Shown: positions 9,800-23,400 of the stretch, one piece after another
Position numbering within the stretch: position 1 is the stretch's first letter
Layout: each line of letters opens with the position of its first letter
Source of the DNA: Leucogyrophana mollusca
Taxonomy: Eukaryota; Basidiomycota; Agaricomycetes; Boletales
Reading direction: 5' to 3'
DNA length: 38,364 nt
NCBI GenBank assembly: GCA_021014945.1
Contig: MU266581.1
Span: 1-38,364, forward strand
Notes under the pieces: generated by a model
Databases searched by the model: none
The model's input: only the letters and a program-made list of their open reading frames with translations
What the model was told of the DNA's origin: nothing
Position numbers and translations under genes: made by a program

Positions 9800-10891
9800 A
9801 TGAATTCACCGCCAAACGAAGTCCAAATCCAAGAATTTCGTCGCATTTTCGGAGAATCTAATCACATTATCGTTGTGGCAGGTGCTGGACTTTCCGCAGC
9901 ATCGGGTGAGTCATGTTTCAAATATCGCGGTGCGATAAGTGCCCTGACAGTGAATTGCAGGAATTCCGACGTTTCGAGATGGTGGAGGAATGTGGCGGTC
10001 GCTCGATGTCACAACCTTGGCTACTCCCGAGGCGTTCAAGGCGAATCCATCCCTCGTCTGGCAATTTTACCATTATCGCAGAGTGAAGTACGCGATCGCG
10101 TAGTGGTCGGTCGCACTGAGCTAATGGCCTAATTTTGTCAGGGCTCTTCAAGCCAAGCCCAACAAGGCTCATCGTATCCTCGCGAGGCTCTCAGAGCCAC
10201 ACTTTCTCGCCAAAGTTGCTCCCAAAGCCAAATCATTCAATCTCATCACCCAGAATGTCGACCGCCTTTCAGTTACTGCCCTTAAGGAACTCGCTGAAGA
10301 GCTTACAACCGGCGCCACTCCCTCAGGTCGTGTGCGGATGGACTCAGTCTTCGAAATCCACGGTAAGATTTCGGACGTCAAGTGTACAAATCCAGAATGC
10401 GAGTACCTGGAAGAAGACCTATCCATCCCACTGTGTTCGTCGTTGGGTATCGCAGATACGCAACTCACCGATTACCAAGATGCTGGGACGAAAGAAATCA
10501 ACATACCAGAGGAGGATCTGCCACGATGTCCGAAGTGTGGAGCCCTTGCCCGTCCTGGTGTGGTGTGGGCTGGCGAGCGGTCTCTTTCATGGGACATCAT
10601 CAATCAGCTGGTCTTCAAAGCTGACATGTGTCTCGTGATTGGCACCTCGTTACCAGTACGCCAATTATTCCCTGGCCCACGTTGAGACTCATCTTTTTCG
10701 AGCAGGTGACCCCAGCATCGACTTTTCCTATGCGCATTCGGGGTCGGGGTGCCAATGTTGGGAGTGGGCCAGGCAAGGTGGCGGTATTCAATGTCGAGCC
10801 AACCAAAGCGGACGAGCATGCCCATTTTGTCTTCCACGGCCCCTGTGATGTCGAGTTGTCACGCGTCTTTCCCGAGTTGGATGTGGTATAG
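9800..10891 (+). CDS. SIRT5-like sirtuin (NAD-dependent protein deacylase)
   Basis: Removes acyl groups from lysine using NAD. Exons 9800-9905, 9961-10087, 10142-10655 and 10706-10891 give 310 aa. Visible motifs: NAD loop [18 protein letters not shown] (about 25-42), then [16 protein letters not shown], the catalytic His in FEIHGKI (about 149), two Cys pairs (CTNPEC and CPKCGA) for the structural zinc, VVWAGE, and VIGTSLPV. The second exon carries FYHYRRVK; the Tyr-x-x-Arg in YHYR is the pair that reads negatively charged acyl groups (succinyl, malonyl, glutaryl) in SIRT5, so desuccinylase-type activity is likely rather than plain deacetylation. The N-terminus starts almost at the fold and shows no obvious mitochondrial presequence. 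A Gly-rich insert (VGSGPGK) precedes AVFNVEP. Confidence 0.92.
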
Positions 10892-11094
10892 CACGGGGAT
10901 TCTGACATAGGGAGCGAAGGTGAGCCCCTCGGAGCATTTTCCCGCCGCTACATCTCTTACCAGCACCGGCTGGCAGCGCCGCGCAACACCAGGTGACATG
11001 TATGGGGCTACTGAACCGAATGTACAGTATTATGCGTTAACGGGTGTTTAAAATTATGGTACCTCTGCAAGTATACTAACTGAAACCTTCCTTA

Positions 11095-11410
11095 ACGGTG
11101 ACACCAAGGTCTTTGAGGACCTGCGCGAAGACAACGTCGTTTTGGTTTGTATCTATGGACTCAACACTCAACGAGCGCGCTGAGAGTCCTGAGTCCGTGC
11201 TATGTTCAGCACTCGTGGGTTCTGAATCATGTGCGCTCTCAGTCACAGATGGACAGTATCCCGTAAGAGTTCACTTTCCTACATTGCAATATCCCATAGG
11301 TTACCTGCCCAATGTATTCCGGGAACCGAATCTTCGACACTGCCGACATGCCTTTCACCTTCATCAACGCTGATGAGATTGTCCTCGCCCACTGGGAATG
11401 TCAAGGATGA
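11095..11410 (+). pseudogene. Possible remnant of an unidentified coding region
   Basis: One frame reads TKVFEDLREDNVVLVCIYG before a TGA near 11190. A plausible intron (GTAAG..CATAG, about 11263-11299) is followed by VTCPMYSGNRIFDTADMPF, and the same frame continues to a TGA just after WECQG near 11409. Amino-acid composition looks protein-like, but I do not recognise the family, and the joins between blocks cannot be made without stops. Confidence 0.25.
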
Positions 11411-12773
11411 GGATACTCCTGTTGTGGCTTCTAAGCGCCTCTTGACATCATCACCATGAATCAGGCTGCGTATAAGCCCAAAGTCTGTGGGGTACAGCGG
11501 AGGGGTCGTAAGTCTTGTAGAAAGCCAAAAGCCTTGCCATGGGGATCATTTGGATTGACACCGTATTGCTGCGTTACGCATTGAGGGCAGGCGGTGGTCG
11601 CATACGCCGAACGTTGCCCACCACACCGCAACATATAGCTTTTCTGCGTAATCCAGCACCAGCTTGAAGCCAAAATCTAGAAACTTATCGTGCAAGTCCA
11701 AAGGGTCCTGGTGAATGTCACGCCGTCAGAGAATTTGGGCACAGACACCCACATAGGCACCACGACTTGGAGTTGGATAGCGTCCAATTAACATTGGTCA
11801 ATTACAAGTCAGTGTTGCAGCATGAACAAGGGGTTACCCGCAGTCCCGGAGCAACTGTCAAGGAGGGTTGTTTTGGGATGCGATGCCGAGCCTTGTCTAG
11901 CGCCATAGTGGGTGCAGTGTGACCCGTGGGGCGTGACCCACACCCATACTGACTTCCTGCATTCAACTCGTCGTCGGGGGAGTATTTTGATCGTTATTGT
12001 TGGTGAAACAAGCGTCAACTTGGAACCGAGGCCCAGGGGGCGTAGAGACGAGATGTGGTGATAAAATATCGTGATTGTGGGTGCCGGTGGAGCGGAAGGC
12101 TGATGGTGGCACTGATGAACACGTTCACTTTGACGCCAGCTCCGCGGTTGCTTTATACCTGCAGGGTCAAAAATCGGTCCCGGAAAATAGTCCTATGGAT
12201 GCCTATGGATGCCTCCCGCGTAGCGGAATGGATGGACGACTGTGGCGTATCTTGGGCATATGCTTGAACTCGAACCTGGTTCATGAAAACCTATCGTTGT
12301 TGCGCGAGAGTCTTTCCCGGCGACCATCATGATCATTGATCTGGTCGGATTATCAGTCCGAGACCTCTAGGCAGTGGCTCCATGATGCCGTGACGTTCGA
12401 GCGCGTATCTGGTCATGGGAATAGGCATCTCCCCCGGCTCTCCTCGTCAGGCGGTGGCCCTTGGTTGTAGAGCTGACGAGCCCTGAAACAGATGTTATAT
12501 CCACAGACGCCAACAGGTCACCGATAATTGACACGGCATAGGCCTTTACCCGTCCATCGATGTGATTGTCGTCTTGCGACTTGACGGCTCAGAACGAGCG
12601 TCAAACGGAGGCTGTAGATGCGATCCAATGTATGCGATCGGTTATTCAAACTTCATCAAGCAACCCCTTCATTTGGATATCCTACCCTTCAGAGGCTGTC
12701 CAACTTACATATGTCTCATCATGGCGACGTTGGCGCCAGTGCGACAATCTCCGCACAGCATCCCCGGGCTCGG

Positions 12774-12780
12774 TATATAA
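12774..12780 (+). promoter_or_regulatory. TATA box, probable RTA1-like gene promoter
   Basis: TATATAA followed by pyrimidine-rich sequence (12800-12930). It lies about 250 bases before the ATG at 13029, implying a leader of about 220 nt. No other gene is nearby downstream. Confidence 0.4.
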
Positions 12781-13028
12781 ACCCAGACCGCCCATGTTTC
12801 GACTGTGTGTGTGCTAGTCATCGCCATCACTGCCTTGGTTTCAGTCTCTTGTCTTGTCTCTGTCACCCGCCTCTCTTTTATACGACGACTCCTGCGACTC
12901 TGGAAGTACAGGTTACGATCCCAACTGACTGATTGACCCGACTGATTGACTGGCATTCGAAATTCGAACGAACGACAATCCTCGAGCTTCCTCTGTCGAC
13001 CCGAAATTTGAATTTGGACTTTTCTGTG

Positions 13029-14483
13029 ATGAGCGCCAACTTCACTTCCGCTGCAGGCGAGCTTCTGAGTGAGTCCTTTCAAAACATAGAAGAGGGGATG
13101 CTGATGCGACTATACTCCAGGCCGTGCTCAGGAGTTCGACCCCCAAGTGCTGCTCAGAGGCAACACTGGCATCGGCCCTTACGACTACGTCCCTACGCGA
13201 AGCGTAGGTATCGCATTCACCACACTTTTCGCGATATCCACCGGTAGGAGAACTATCACTACCCTGTTCTGACGGACATTGACACCTGGTCCTCTTCAGT
13301 GGCCCACATTGTTCAGAGCGTTCGTTTCCGCCTATGGTGGTTGCTTCCGACAGCGGTGTTTTGCGGTGTCTCAGAACTTGTTGGATGGAGCGCCAGACTT
13401 TATTCTAGTGGCGCACCTCGCGCTTTAATACCCTTTGAGATTCAGTACGGACCGAAGTCTAAGGTTTTAGTCAAGCACTGAGCAAACTTACTTGTAGGAT
13501 CTCTGCAACGATCACCGGCCCTACTCCCCTGATTGCTGCAAATTTTGTGATCTTGGAGTACATCATCAAGACCCTGGGCCCACGGTACAGTAGACTGACT
13601 CCCAAGATGTGTACGTTCTTTTGCCATTAAAACATCTGTGCTTTTGCTAACCATTGGCATGGATTATACAGATACCATCATTTTCTGCTCCTGCGTGCGT
13701 ATAGTCGGATGGCTACTCTACACGCAAGGACTGACAGGGACAACAATAGGATGCGATCTCGCTCACAATTCAAGGTGTTGGAGGCGCAACTGCCGCCATC
13801 GCTGCTGGAAACGGAAAGGACCCCACCACCGTAAGGTGTTTTCTTCAGATCCATGGTACTTTGTTGCTTATACTTTGCCTAGGGTGGAAGTATCATGCTC
13901 ATCGGTATCGTCATCCAAATGGGTACGTCTTCTGCTACTTTCGGTTCCCCACTCTCCTAACCTATCTATATGCAGTTGCCATCTCTGCCTTTGTCCTATG
14001 TGCTGGCGAGTTCTTCTATCGGTATGCCAATGACAAGCCCTTGCGCAAGGCCGCGGACGACTTCGAGAAGCACAGCGCCATCTCCGAGTATGCGCGGGGC
14101 ATGGACCCGAGGATGAAGATCATGATCTACGCGATGGCGTTTACTACAACCTGCCTGTTCATTCGGTGCGTTGCTTTGCCGTGCCCAAACATGCACAACT
14201 GATTTTGCCGTGTCCTATTGTAGTGCTGTGTACCGGACCATCGAGCTCACTGACGGGTGGAACGGAAGGATCATCGCTACGCAGATCTACTTCAGTGAGT
14301 CTGTCAGTACCTATCTCCGCTCAGAGAGCTGACCATATACGCGCAGATGTTTTGGATGGCGGCATGGTCACGCTTGCCATTTATACGTTGAACATCTTCC
14401 ATCCCGGGTACCTCATCCTCCCATTGCAGCGGGCATCAAAGTATTACCGCAACTCATCCCCTGACTATATCAATGGTGTTTAG
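13029..14483 (+). CDS. RTA1-like seven-transmembrane protein (lipid-translocating exporter family)
   Basis: Fungal plasma-membrane protein of the RTA1 superfamily, linked in yeast to resistance to lipid-active toxins and to sphingoid base response. Exons: 13029-13068, 13121-13243, 13300-13444, 13498-13610, 13672-13694, 13750-13830, 13883-13922, 13976-14165, 14224-14294, 14347-14483. The extracellular N-terminus leads into YDYVPTRSVGIAFTTLFAIS (TM1). Next come LWWLLPTAVFCGVSELVGW (TM2), ISATITGPTPLIAANFVILE (TM3), IIFCSCDAISLTIQGVGGA (TM4), IMLIGIVIQMVAISAFVLC (TM5), then a helix with FIRAVYRTIEL (TM6) and DGGMVTLAIYTLNIFHPG (TM7). The order and the motifs SVRFRLWW, GWSARL and FIRxxYRxxE are characteristic. 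Nine short introns all keep frame, and no defect is seen. The substrate is unknown. Confidence 0.9.
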
Positions 14484-14829
14484 AGCGACGAAGCTGTGTT
14501 GTAGTGTGGGTTGTTGTCATTGCGTATTTCGAAGTTGCAAAGACACTTGCATGCCTGCCCATCCACGCCGCTGTGTGATCATCGATTTTACATATACGGC
14601 TGTTTGAATCGACATGCGACATCTGTGTCGATTCTCAACAAACCTCGAATTGTCCTGCATATGCGCTTTAATTACAACATGCCAGATTGACGTGTCCATA
14701 TGGTGATGTTCAGTCGATAATCATATTAGTGGCCGGGACAAACTGATGGTCTGGCAAAGTTCCGAGAGCCATTCGCCTTCAGCCAGTCTTATCTTTATCA
14801 AGTACCATTTGTTGACGCTGAATCTCAGA
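14484..14829. other. Intergenic region RTA1-like / PNP
   Basis: About 345 bases between two genes on the same strand. No gene or clear control motif seen. Confidence 0.45.
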
Positions 14830-16052
14830 ATGTTTCAGGAAACGACATCCAGTCCTCCATTCGGAGCAACACTTGCTACGTTATCCAAACTGCTCACTGA
14901 TTCACGTCTACAAAAACCGCGAATCGGTATCGTATGCGGGTCAGGCCTCAGCACCCTGGTAAAGAGTTTGAAGGATGTTATCCAGATCCCATACTCTCAG
15001 CTTGAAGGCTTTGGAACCAGTACAGGTACGTTGGCGCAGGTTCCAGTCAGGCGATTTTTGATCGCTGCGGAACGACAGTTGCTGGCCAGAGAAGCATGCT
15101 GGCTTTTGGTCTAATGGGCAAAGATAACATCCCAGTCGTGGCGATGCTTGGAAGGGTGTGTGGACTTCAATCCTGGCCTGCACTTTCTGGAGTTTGATAC
15201 ACGATCAGCTAGTTTCACCCTTATGAGGGTCACAAACCAGTTACCGTGACCTATGGGATCAGGGTCATGGCAAGACTCGGAGTCAAGGATGTCATCAGTA
15301 GGCCTCATGTTCATTATTCTAACTGCCGGAGTCTGAGTGTGTGTTGGTCTGGCAGTCACGAATGCTGCTGGTTCTCTGACTCCCGAAATACCCGTTGGGA
15401 CAAGTATGATCGACTCTCGAGGGCATAGGAAAGATGCTGATGGTCCTCATCCGCAGTTGTTGTGATCCGCGATCACCTGGCTCTCCCAAACCTTACGGGG
15501 ATGAACCCCTCGTTCGGACCACTCACGTCCCCCGAATACCCTCGTTTCCTACCTCTGGGTGATGCGTATTCTACCCGTCTGCGTCGCCTCGCGTTCCTGT
15601 CTTCCCATGACCTCCAATTCAACTCTTCAGCACTGGCGGAAGGAACATACGCCTGGGTTGCCGGCCCGGCCTACGAGACCCCGGCTGAGGGGCGCTTCCT
15701 CCGGAACGCTGGCGCACACGTTGTCGGGATGAGCACCATCCCCGAGGTCGTAGCTGCACGCGAGGAAAGGATGGAAGTCATGGTCTTGAGCTTAGTAACA
15801 AACATGGTTGTGATACCTGAAAAATACCGGAGCATCAAAGAGGAGGTCGAAGCGGAGGTATTTTGCTCCCGTCCTATCTTAGCGTGGCTGATACTCATTA
15901 CGAATTACCAGCTCGCAGGTCAACCGATGCAAGTTCCCGAAATCGGGACTGCATCCCACGAGGAAGTGCTGGCCGTTGGAAGGGAAAAGGCCGAAGTTAT
16001 GAGGGCGTTGGTAGAACGAATCGTCGAACGTGTGCCGATGGATTCAGCATGA
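14830..16052 (+). CDS. PNP1: Purine nucleoside phosphorylase
   Basis: Splits inosine or guanosine with phosphate to free base and ribose-1-phosphate (purine salvage, cytosol). Exons 14830-15025, 15079-15155, 15213-15297, 15356-15403, 15457-15857 and 15912-16052 give 315 aa, matching trimeric PNPs. Visible: phosphate loop VCGSGLSTL, GRFHPYEGH (Arg, His and Tyr that bind phosphate and ribose), VTYGIRVMARLGV, ITNAAGSL, RDHLALPNLTGMNP, the purine-pocket Glu in AGPAYETPAE, VGMSTIPEV, the purine-binding Asn in VLSLVTNMV, and the late His in ASHEEVLAVG. The segment usually VPGH reads VAGQ here, a family variation of unknown effect. The start is the ATG giving a short leader before IGIVCGSGL; an in-frame ATG at 14746 exists but adds untypical sequence. 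Confidence 0.94.
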
Positions 16053-16582
16053 GCTGGATGGTAATCAGGCGCAGTTTGATCGGGTTTTGCGCTGGGGCGA
16101 GCAATGCCTTGGTTTTAAGTCCGAGTGGCCTTGTTCTCGTGGTTGAGACATCCTGTCAATATATATGGGGGCGGGCCAAATTCTTTTCTTCCAGCCTCCA
16201 TTGTAATCTCTCTTGTATAATCCTCTGCGGTCATTCATGTAGTCAGAACATACCTGTCCTTATGTTTAAGCCCCCGGCGCCCACCCGGCTCGTTTCGGCC
16301 GTGGAGGGGCTTGGGTTTACCCCACGGGGGACCGCCTTCAGGCCCGCGCTCACCGCCAACTTGGGTTGGTTGAATAATCCTAGCAACTGTCCCGAAGGCC
16401 GAATCCCACCCTCACGCACGTCGTGCACACGTCTGGTTCTATCACAAGCCATCGCATCACACGCCCGGTTATACGGCTTCCGCGTGGTGCATTATATTTG
16501 AAAGCCTTGAGATTTCCGCCTGCACTTGAACTTGCCACGTACACTACCCTTTCTCCCCGTCGCAGTTGCCGTCGACTCTACG
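16053..16582. other. Intergenic region PNP / IDP1
   Basis: About 530 bases. A GC-rich block (16266-16345) lies in the middle and a pyrimidine-rich stretch precedes the IDP1 ATG. No gene recognised. Confidence 0.45.
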
Positions 16583-18589
<2,007 letters not shown>

Positions 18590-19048
18590 CGTGTTCGACC
18601 AGGCCAACGGGTACCTGTGTGAAATACTGCGCTAGATGTTGTAGGATGCGTATCTGTCTGTATCTCTTTCACAGGTGTTGTATGTGTCATTCGGTGTATT
18701 TTACATTTCTATCTTTGATACCACTGCTGGAACCGTACTATTCTTCCGGAAACCGAAAGAATTTGTGCACACAGGACGCGAATCCGGCCTTCCAAGCGGT
18801 AACGTTAGAGGCTTCAAGTTGCCATCGTTGAACGTTGATGTGTGGGAGGGCTTGGTACGACTGGAGTCTGGTGCGACGCCCACGTGACACCAGCTTGATC
18901 ATGCAACACGTTAGTAGACAACTCGAATTCATCCACCAGCGACCACATTACACTTTGCTGCAAGACACTTTTGAGCTCATTTCACAGTGCCCGCGAGGCC
19001 CTCTGTCTGTTCTTACGCTTAGCCCTGGTAGCTGCAGCGGGTGCCCGT
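18590..19048. other. Intergenic region upstream of the two-TM protein
   Basis: About 460 bases. The frame of the next gene stays open upstream to about 18971 but without an ATG, so I treat it as leader. No other gene recognised. Confidence 0.4.
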
Positions 19049-19901
19049 ATGAACAAGCTCAGGAAACCTTTCAAATCTCAAACTGCAACACGAGAAACTT
19101 CCAGTGTTGCCTCGCCTGGTGCAAGTAACTCGTCGTATGCCGCTGCTGGCATGAGCATGGTCTTCGCTGGCGACAAACCAACAATATCGAAAACATTGCA
19201 GATAGCTAGTGCTTCATTGCCTACCAGTCATGCCGTTCAGACCAACATCCAGCAAGTCGACGTCCGGGTTGCGTCTAGCGCGCCCGTAGCTGTCGGGCCA
19301 CACACTGCTGCTGAGCGGTACTGGGCTGCACGGGCATTAACTGCGGAGACTGTGCTGAAGGCCCGTATTGTACACCAGCAGGAATTGAGGGATTCGCAGC
19401 TGTCAGCGGAGGACAAACACTCTGTAAGCTTATGGGAGTTTCTTGGCTTCTTTGCATCTAATCGGGGCGAAGCGGGAGATTGCAGCTCTTGTGCACGCAA
19501 ACGAAGCTCGTCAGAATAAACTGGAGAAATTTGTGGTAAGCTGCTAGTCTATTAGGGAGGGCAATTGGTGTTCAGTGGCATCGTGACACCGGCAGGTAGC
19601 GCTCGTCGGAAGCGTTTTCCTATTATTTCTCGCTATCGTGTACATTTTGGTGTGCTACGCTGCGCATCCACCGCCTCGGTCTACGCCCTATCATTTCACG
19701 ATTCCAATATTGTCTCCTTTTGCTTCAGTGGTGGGTACTCCAACCTTTCCCAAGCCGGCCCACCTGATTCTAATCTCGTGCTCACAGGTGGAGCATGAAA
19801 CGGGCGTGATCGGTGCGAAAACCGTAACTATCTTTGCCCTCGTCCTTGGCGTCCTGGCGTATTCGATCTTTCGACACTGGCTTACACGGGTAAACCGATA
19901 A
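19049..19901 (+). CDS. Hypothetical protein with two predicted membrane helices
   Basis: Exons 19049-19423, 19473-19535, 19596-19730 and 19788-19901 give 228 aa. Residues 1-125 are hydrophilic and Ser/Ala/Thr-rich with a basic start (MNKLRKPFK). They then become helical and charged (AERYWAARALTAETVLKARI, EIAALVHANEARQNKLEKF), possibly a coiled coil. Two hydrophobic segments follow: VALVGSVFLLFLAIVYILVC (about 147-166), and TVTIFALVLGVLAYSIF near the C-terminus. A Pro-rich loop sits between them and a short basic tail closes the protein. The first acceptor (GAAG at 19472) has a weak pyrimidine tract, but the frame is restored cleanly. I do not recognise a family; it may be an organelle-membrane or ER tether-like protein, which is only inference. 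Confidence 0.72.
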
Positions 19902-20494
19902 AATGGGGGGCGAATTGTTGCTGGATTGCATCAGCCGTAGTCATGAGGACATGCCTCCTCTCCCAAGGGACACGCTGTTGTAGGTTTGCCTTATCAGCGA
20001 GTTAGAGGGATGCCCTGGGAGTCGGTAGTCTATTTTAGCGGCTGGCCGCATGGCTACCTTGAGTTGTAGATGGCGGCTGAGTGGTGAGGATCAGTTTGGG
20101 TCTAGAGTTCAGCCCGTGAGGTCAGCTACCCGTGAAGGGGATTCGATGCGAAGTGGATGTGTGCATCGTGCATCAGCGGAGGCTTATTGTCACCTAGCTT
20201 GTATAATTTCATTGTGACGTGTTGGAAGGTGCAAATGCCGATACACTTTACAGGATTAACGGAGATGGCGCGAAGGTGATGTGCGCAGCACCATGGTCTG
20301 ATCCGGAAGATGAGCCGAGTATGAGCTGAACTGGTTCATTTCCGATATGGAGTGGGAAACGCTGGCGGTTCACACTGTGGGCTGTACCATCCGCACCACC
20401 CACGCTTTCAACCACGAACTCCCTCTTCGTCAGAAACTTCGACCACGACCCACGCACCAAGACGTCTCTGTCTTGAGCTAGACGACGACCTCCA
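19902..20494. other. Intergenic region upstream of FKS1
   Basis: About 590 bases presumed to hold the FKS1 promoter and leader. No TATA box recognised; no coding sequence recognised. Confidence 0.45.
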
Positions 20495-23400
20495 ATGCCT
20501 GTTGGAACAGGCCAGCGAGGCCCAGATACGATGTATCCTCAGTCTTCCTCCCCCACAGATCCTGCAGATCCTTTTGGCTCCTCAGCCGCAATCCCTCGCA
20601 GATATGTCTACAGTGACGGGGATTCAGACAATATCGACAATTATGGCCGCAGAGATACTTATGCCTCGGATAGCAGTAATAATGGTCTCAACGACAGCGA
20701 GCGCTATTTCGACAACAATGGCACCTACGACCCCTACCGTATGTGGACCGCTGTGCTGTCAAATTTCTCATGCTCACATTTTCTCCATGCAGCACATCCA
20801 GACACAGATTCGGACGTTGACGTCTACGGGCAGCGGTATGCGCCTTCTGCAGAGTCTCTCGGTCCTTCGCGCATGGGCATGTCGGAGTCGAGTGGGACAG
20901 GTTATGCTGAGTACCAAGGGCCTCCTGGCGCCCGGGAACCTTATCCTGCATGGACGGTCGAACGGCAGATTCCGCTATCAAAGGAGGAAATCGAAGACAT
21001 ATTCCTCGATCTGACGCAGAAGTTTGGTTTTCAACGCGACTCGATGCGTAATATGGTATGGAGAATTTGCCTGTATCTGTACATGGAACGCTCATTTTGT
21101 CATAGTTCGACTTCTTGATGCAACTTTTGGACAGTAGAGCCTCCCGCATGTCGCCCAACCAGGCGCTACTCACTCTGCACGCCGACTACATCGGCGGCGA
21201 ACACGCGAACTACCGCAAATGGTATTTTGCCGCCCAGCTCGACTTGGATGACGCCGTTGGGCATGTCCAGAACCCCGGCCTTAATCGACTCAAGTCCGTG
21301 AAGCGGAAAGGCGGTGCTCGTAATGCCAATGAGAGATCGCTTCAGACGGCGATGGAGAGGTGGCGTCAGGCGATGAATAACATGAGCCAGTACGACCGGC
21401 TGCGCCAGATCGCCTTGTACCTCCTCGTGTGGGGTGAGGCCGCGCAGGTGCGGTTTGTGCCGGAATGCTTGTGTTTCATCTTCAAGTGCGCCGACGACTA
21501 CTATCGTTCGCCGGAGTGCCAGAATCGGATGGAGCCCGTTCCTGAGGGTTTGTACCTCAGGGCAGTCATCAAGCCACTGTATCGTTTTATCCGGGACCAA
21601 GGCTATGAGGTTGTCGATGGCAGGTTCGTGCGGAGAGAGAGGGATCATGCTGACATCATCGGCTACGACGACGTGAACCAATTGTTCTGGTATCCGGAAG
21701 GCATTGCTCGTATTGCGCTTAACGACAAGGTTCGTTGATTAATGATCATTTTCACACCGCTGCTCACCCGGCATCGTGCAGACGAGACTCGTGGACTTAC
21801 CTCCCTCGCAACGTTTCATGAAGTTTGATCGCGTTGATTGGAACCGGGCGTTCTTCAAGACGTACTACGAGAAACGGTCTTTCGGTCACCTCCTGGTCAA
21901 CTTCAATCGTATCTGGGTTATCCACGTCTCTCTCTACTGGTTCTACACGGCATACAACTCGCCGAAGATATACCAAATTGTGTTACCCGACAACACGGTG
22001 GTAAACTCTCCGGCTCTGGCATGGTCTGCGACGGCTCTTGGTGGTGCGGTTGCGACGATCATCATGATCTTCGCCACCCTTGCGGAATTCTCTTACATCC
22101 CCACAACTTGGAACAACACCTCCCATTTGTCTAGACGACTTCTCTTCCTGTTTATCACCCTCGCGTTGACGTGTGGACCCACCTTTTACGTCGCCATCGC
22201 CGAGTTCAGCTCCGGTGGAAATAGTGGTTCTTTGGCGCTCATCCTCGGTATCGTTCAGTTCTTCATCTCCGTGGTCGCCACTTTGCTTTTCGCCATTATG
22301 CCTTCGGGTCGTATGTTCGGTGATAGGGTTGCGGGGAAGTCGAGGAAGTACCTCGCTAGTCAGACCTTCACGGCTAGTTACCCTGGAATGCACCTACAGG
22401 CGCGGCTGGCCTCCATCGCTCTCTGGGCGCTCGTCTTCGGCTGTAAAGCTACTGAGTCATACTTCTTTTTGACGCTGTCCTTCCGCGACCCCATCGCCGT
22501 CATGGTCAACATGAAGATCCAAGGGTGTAACGACAAGTACTTTGGCCCCAACCTGTGCATGAACCAAGCTGCATTCACCTTGGCTATCATGTACATCATG
22601 GATCTTGTTCTGTTCTTCTTGGACACTTTCCTCTGGTATATCATCTGGAACACGGTTTTCAGTATCGCGCGGTCGTTCATGCTTGGACTTTCAATCTGGA
22701 CCCCATGGAAGGACATCTATACCCGTTTGCCAAAACGCATCTACGCCAAGCTACTGGCCACTCGAGACATGGAAGTCAAATATAAGCCCAAAGTACATTC
22801 AATCCCTAAAATCCTTTTATATATATACTAATATGGTTCTTCCACTTAGGTTCTTGTCTCGCAGATCTGGAACGCCATCATCATTTCTATGTACCGGGAG
22901 CACTTGCTGTCCATCGAGCATGTGCAGAAGCTTCTGTACCATCAGGTCGATACTGGTCACGAGGGCAAGCGCAGTCTCCGGGCGCCGCCCTTCTTTATTT
23001 CGCAGAGCGACAAAGGTTTCAAGGGTGAATTCTTCCCCGCTGGAAGTGAAGCAGAGCGCCGCATTTCGTTCTTCGCGCAGTCGCTCACTACTGCTGTCCC
23101 CGAGCCGTTGCCCGTCGACGCGATGCCTACGTTCACCGTGCTGACTCCCCACTACAGTGAAAAGGTAAGCCCTTTAACAATGTATGCGGTGCTTTATTTA
23201 AAATTCCGTAGATTCTGTTGTCGCTGAGGGAAATCATTCGTGAAGAGGACCAACACACTCGCGTGACGCTCCTGGAGTACCTCAAGCAGCTTCACCCAGT
23301 GGAATGGGACAACTTCGTGAAGGATACGAAGATTCTCGCGGAAGAGTCGGCTATGTTTAACGGCACGAGTCCTTTCGGCACGGATGAGAAAGGCCAGTCC

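Larger units (their letters stand above)
10892..13028. other. 2.1 kb gene-poor region with possible coding debris
   Basis: No intact gene could be assembled on either strand. Around 11095-11165 and 11290-11410 short open stretches on + read like diverged coding sequence (for example MPFTFINADEIVLAHWECQG), but stops interrupt them. A hairpin with arms CTCGTCAG/CTGACGAG lies at about 12443-12480. The right end holds the RTA1-like promoter (TATATAA at 12774) and its leader. Confidence 0.45.

Noticed and set aside
12191..12213. Short tandem duplication (CTATGGATGC twice)
   Set aside because: Only two copies of about 11 bases, outside any gene; no significance can be claimed.
12268..12286. tRNA B-box-like sequence on the minus strand (GGTTCGAGTTC)
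   Set aside because: The T-arm stem does not pair and no matching A box or acceptor stem is present at the right distance.
21983..22393. Minus-strand open frames across FKS1
   Set aside because: Antisense shadows of a strongly codon-biased gene; their residues (Arg/Glu/His-rich) reflect the complement of FKS1 codons.
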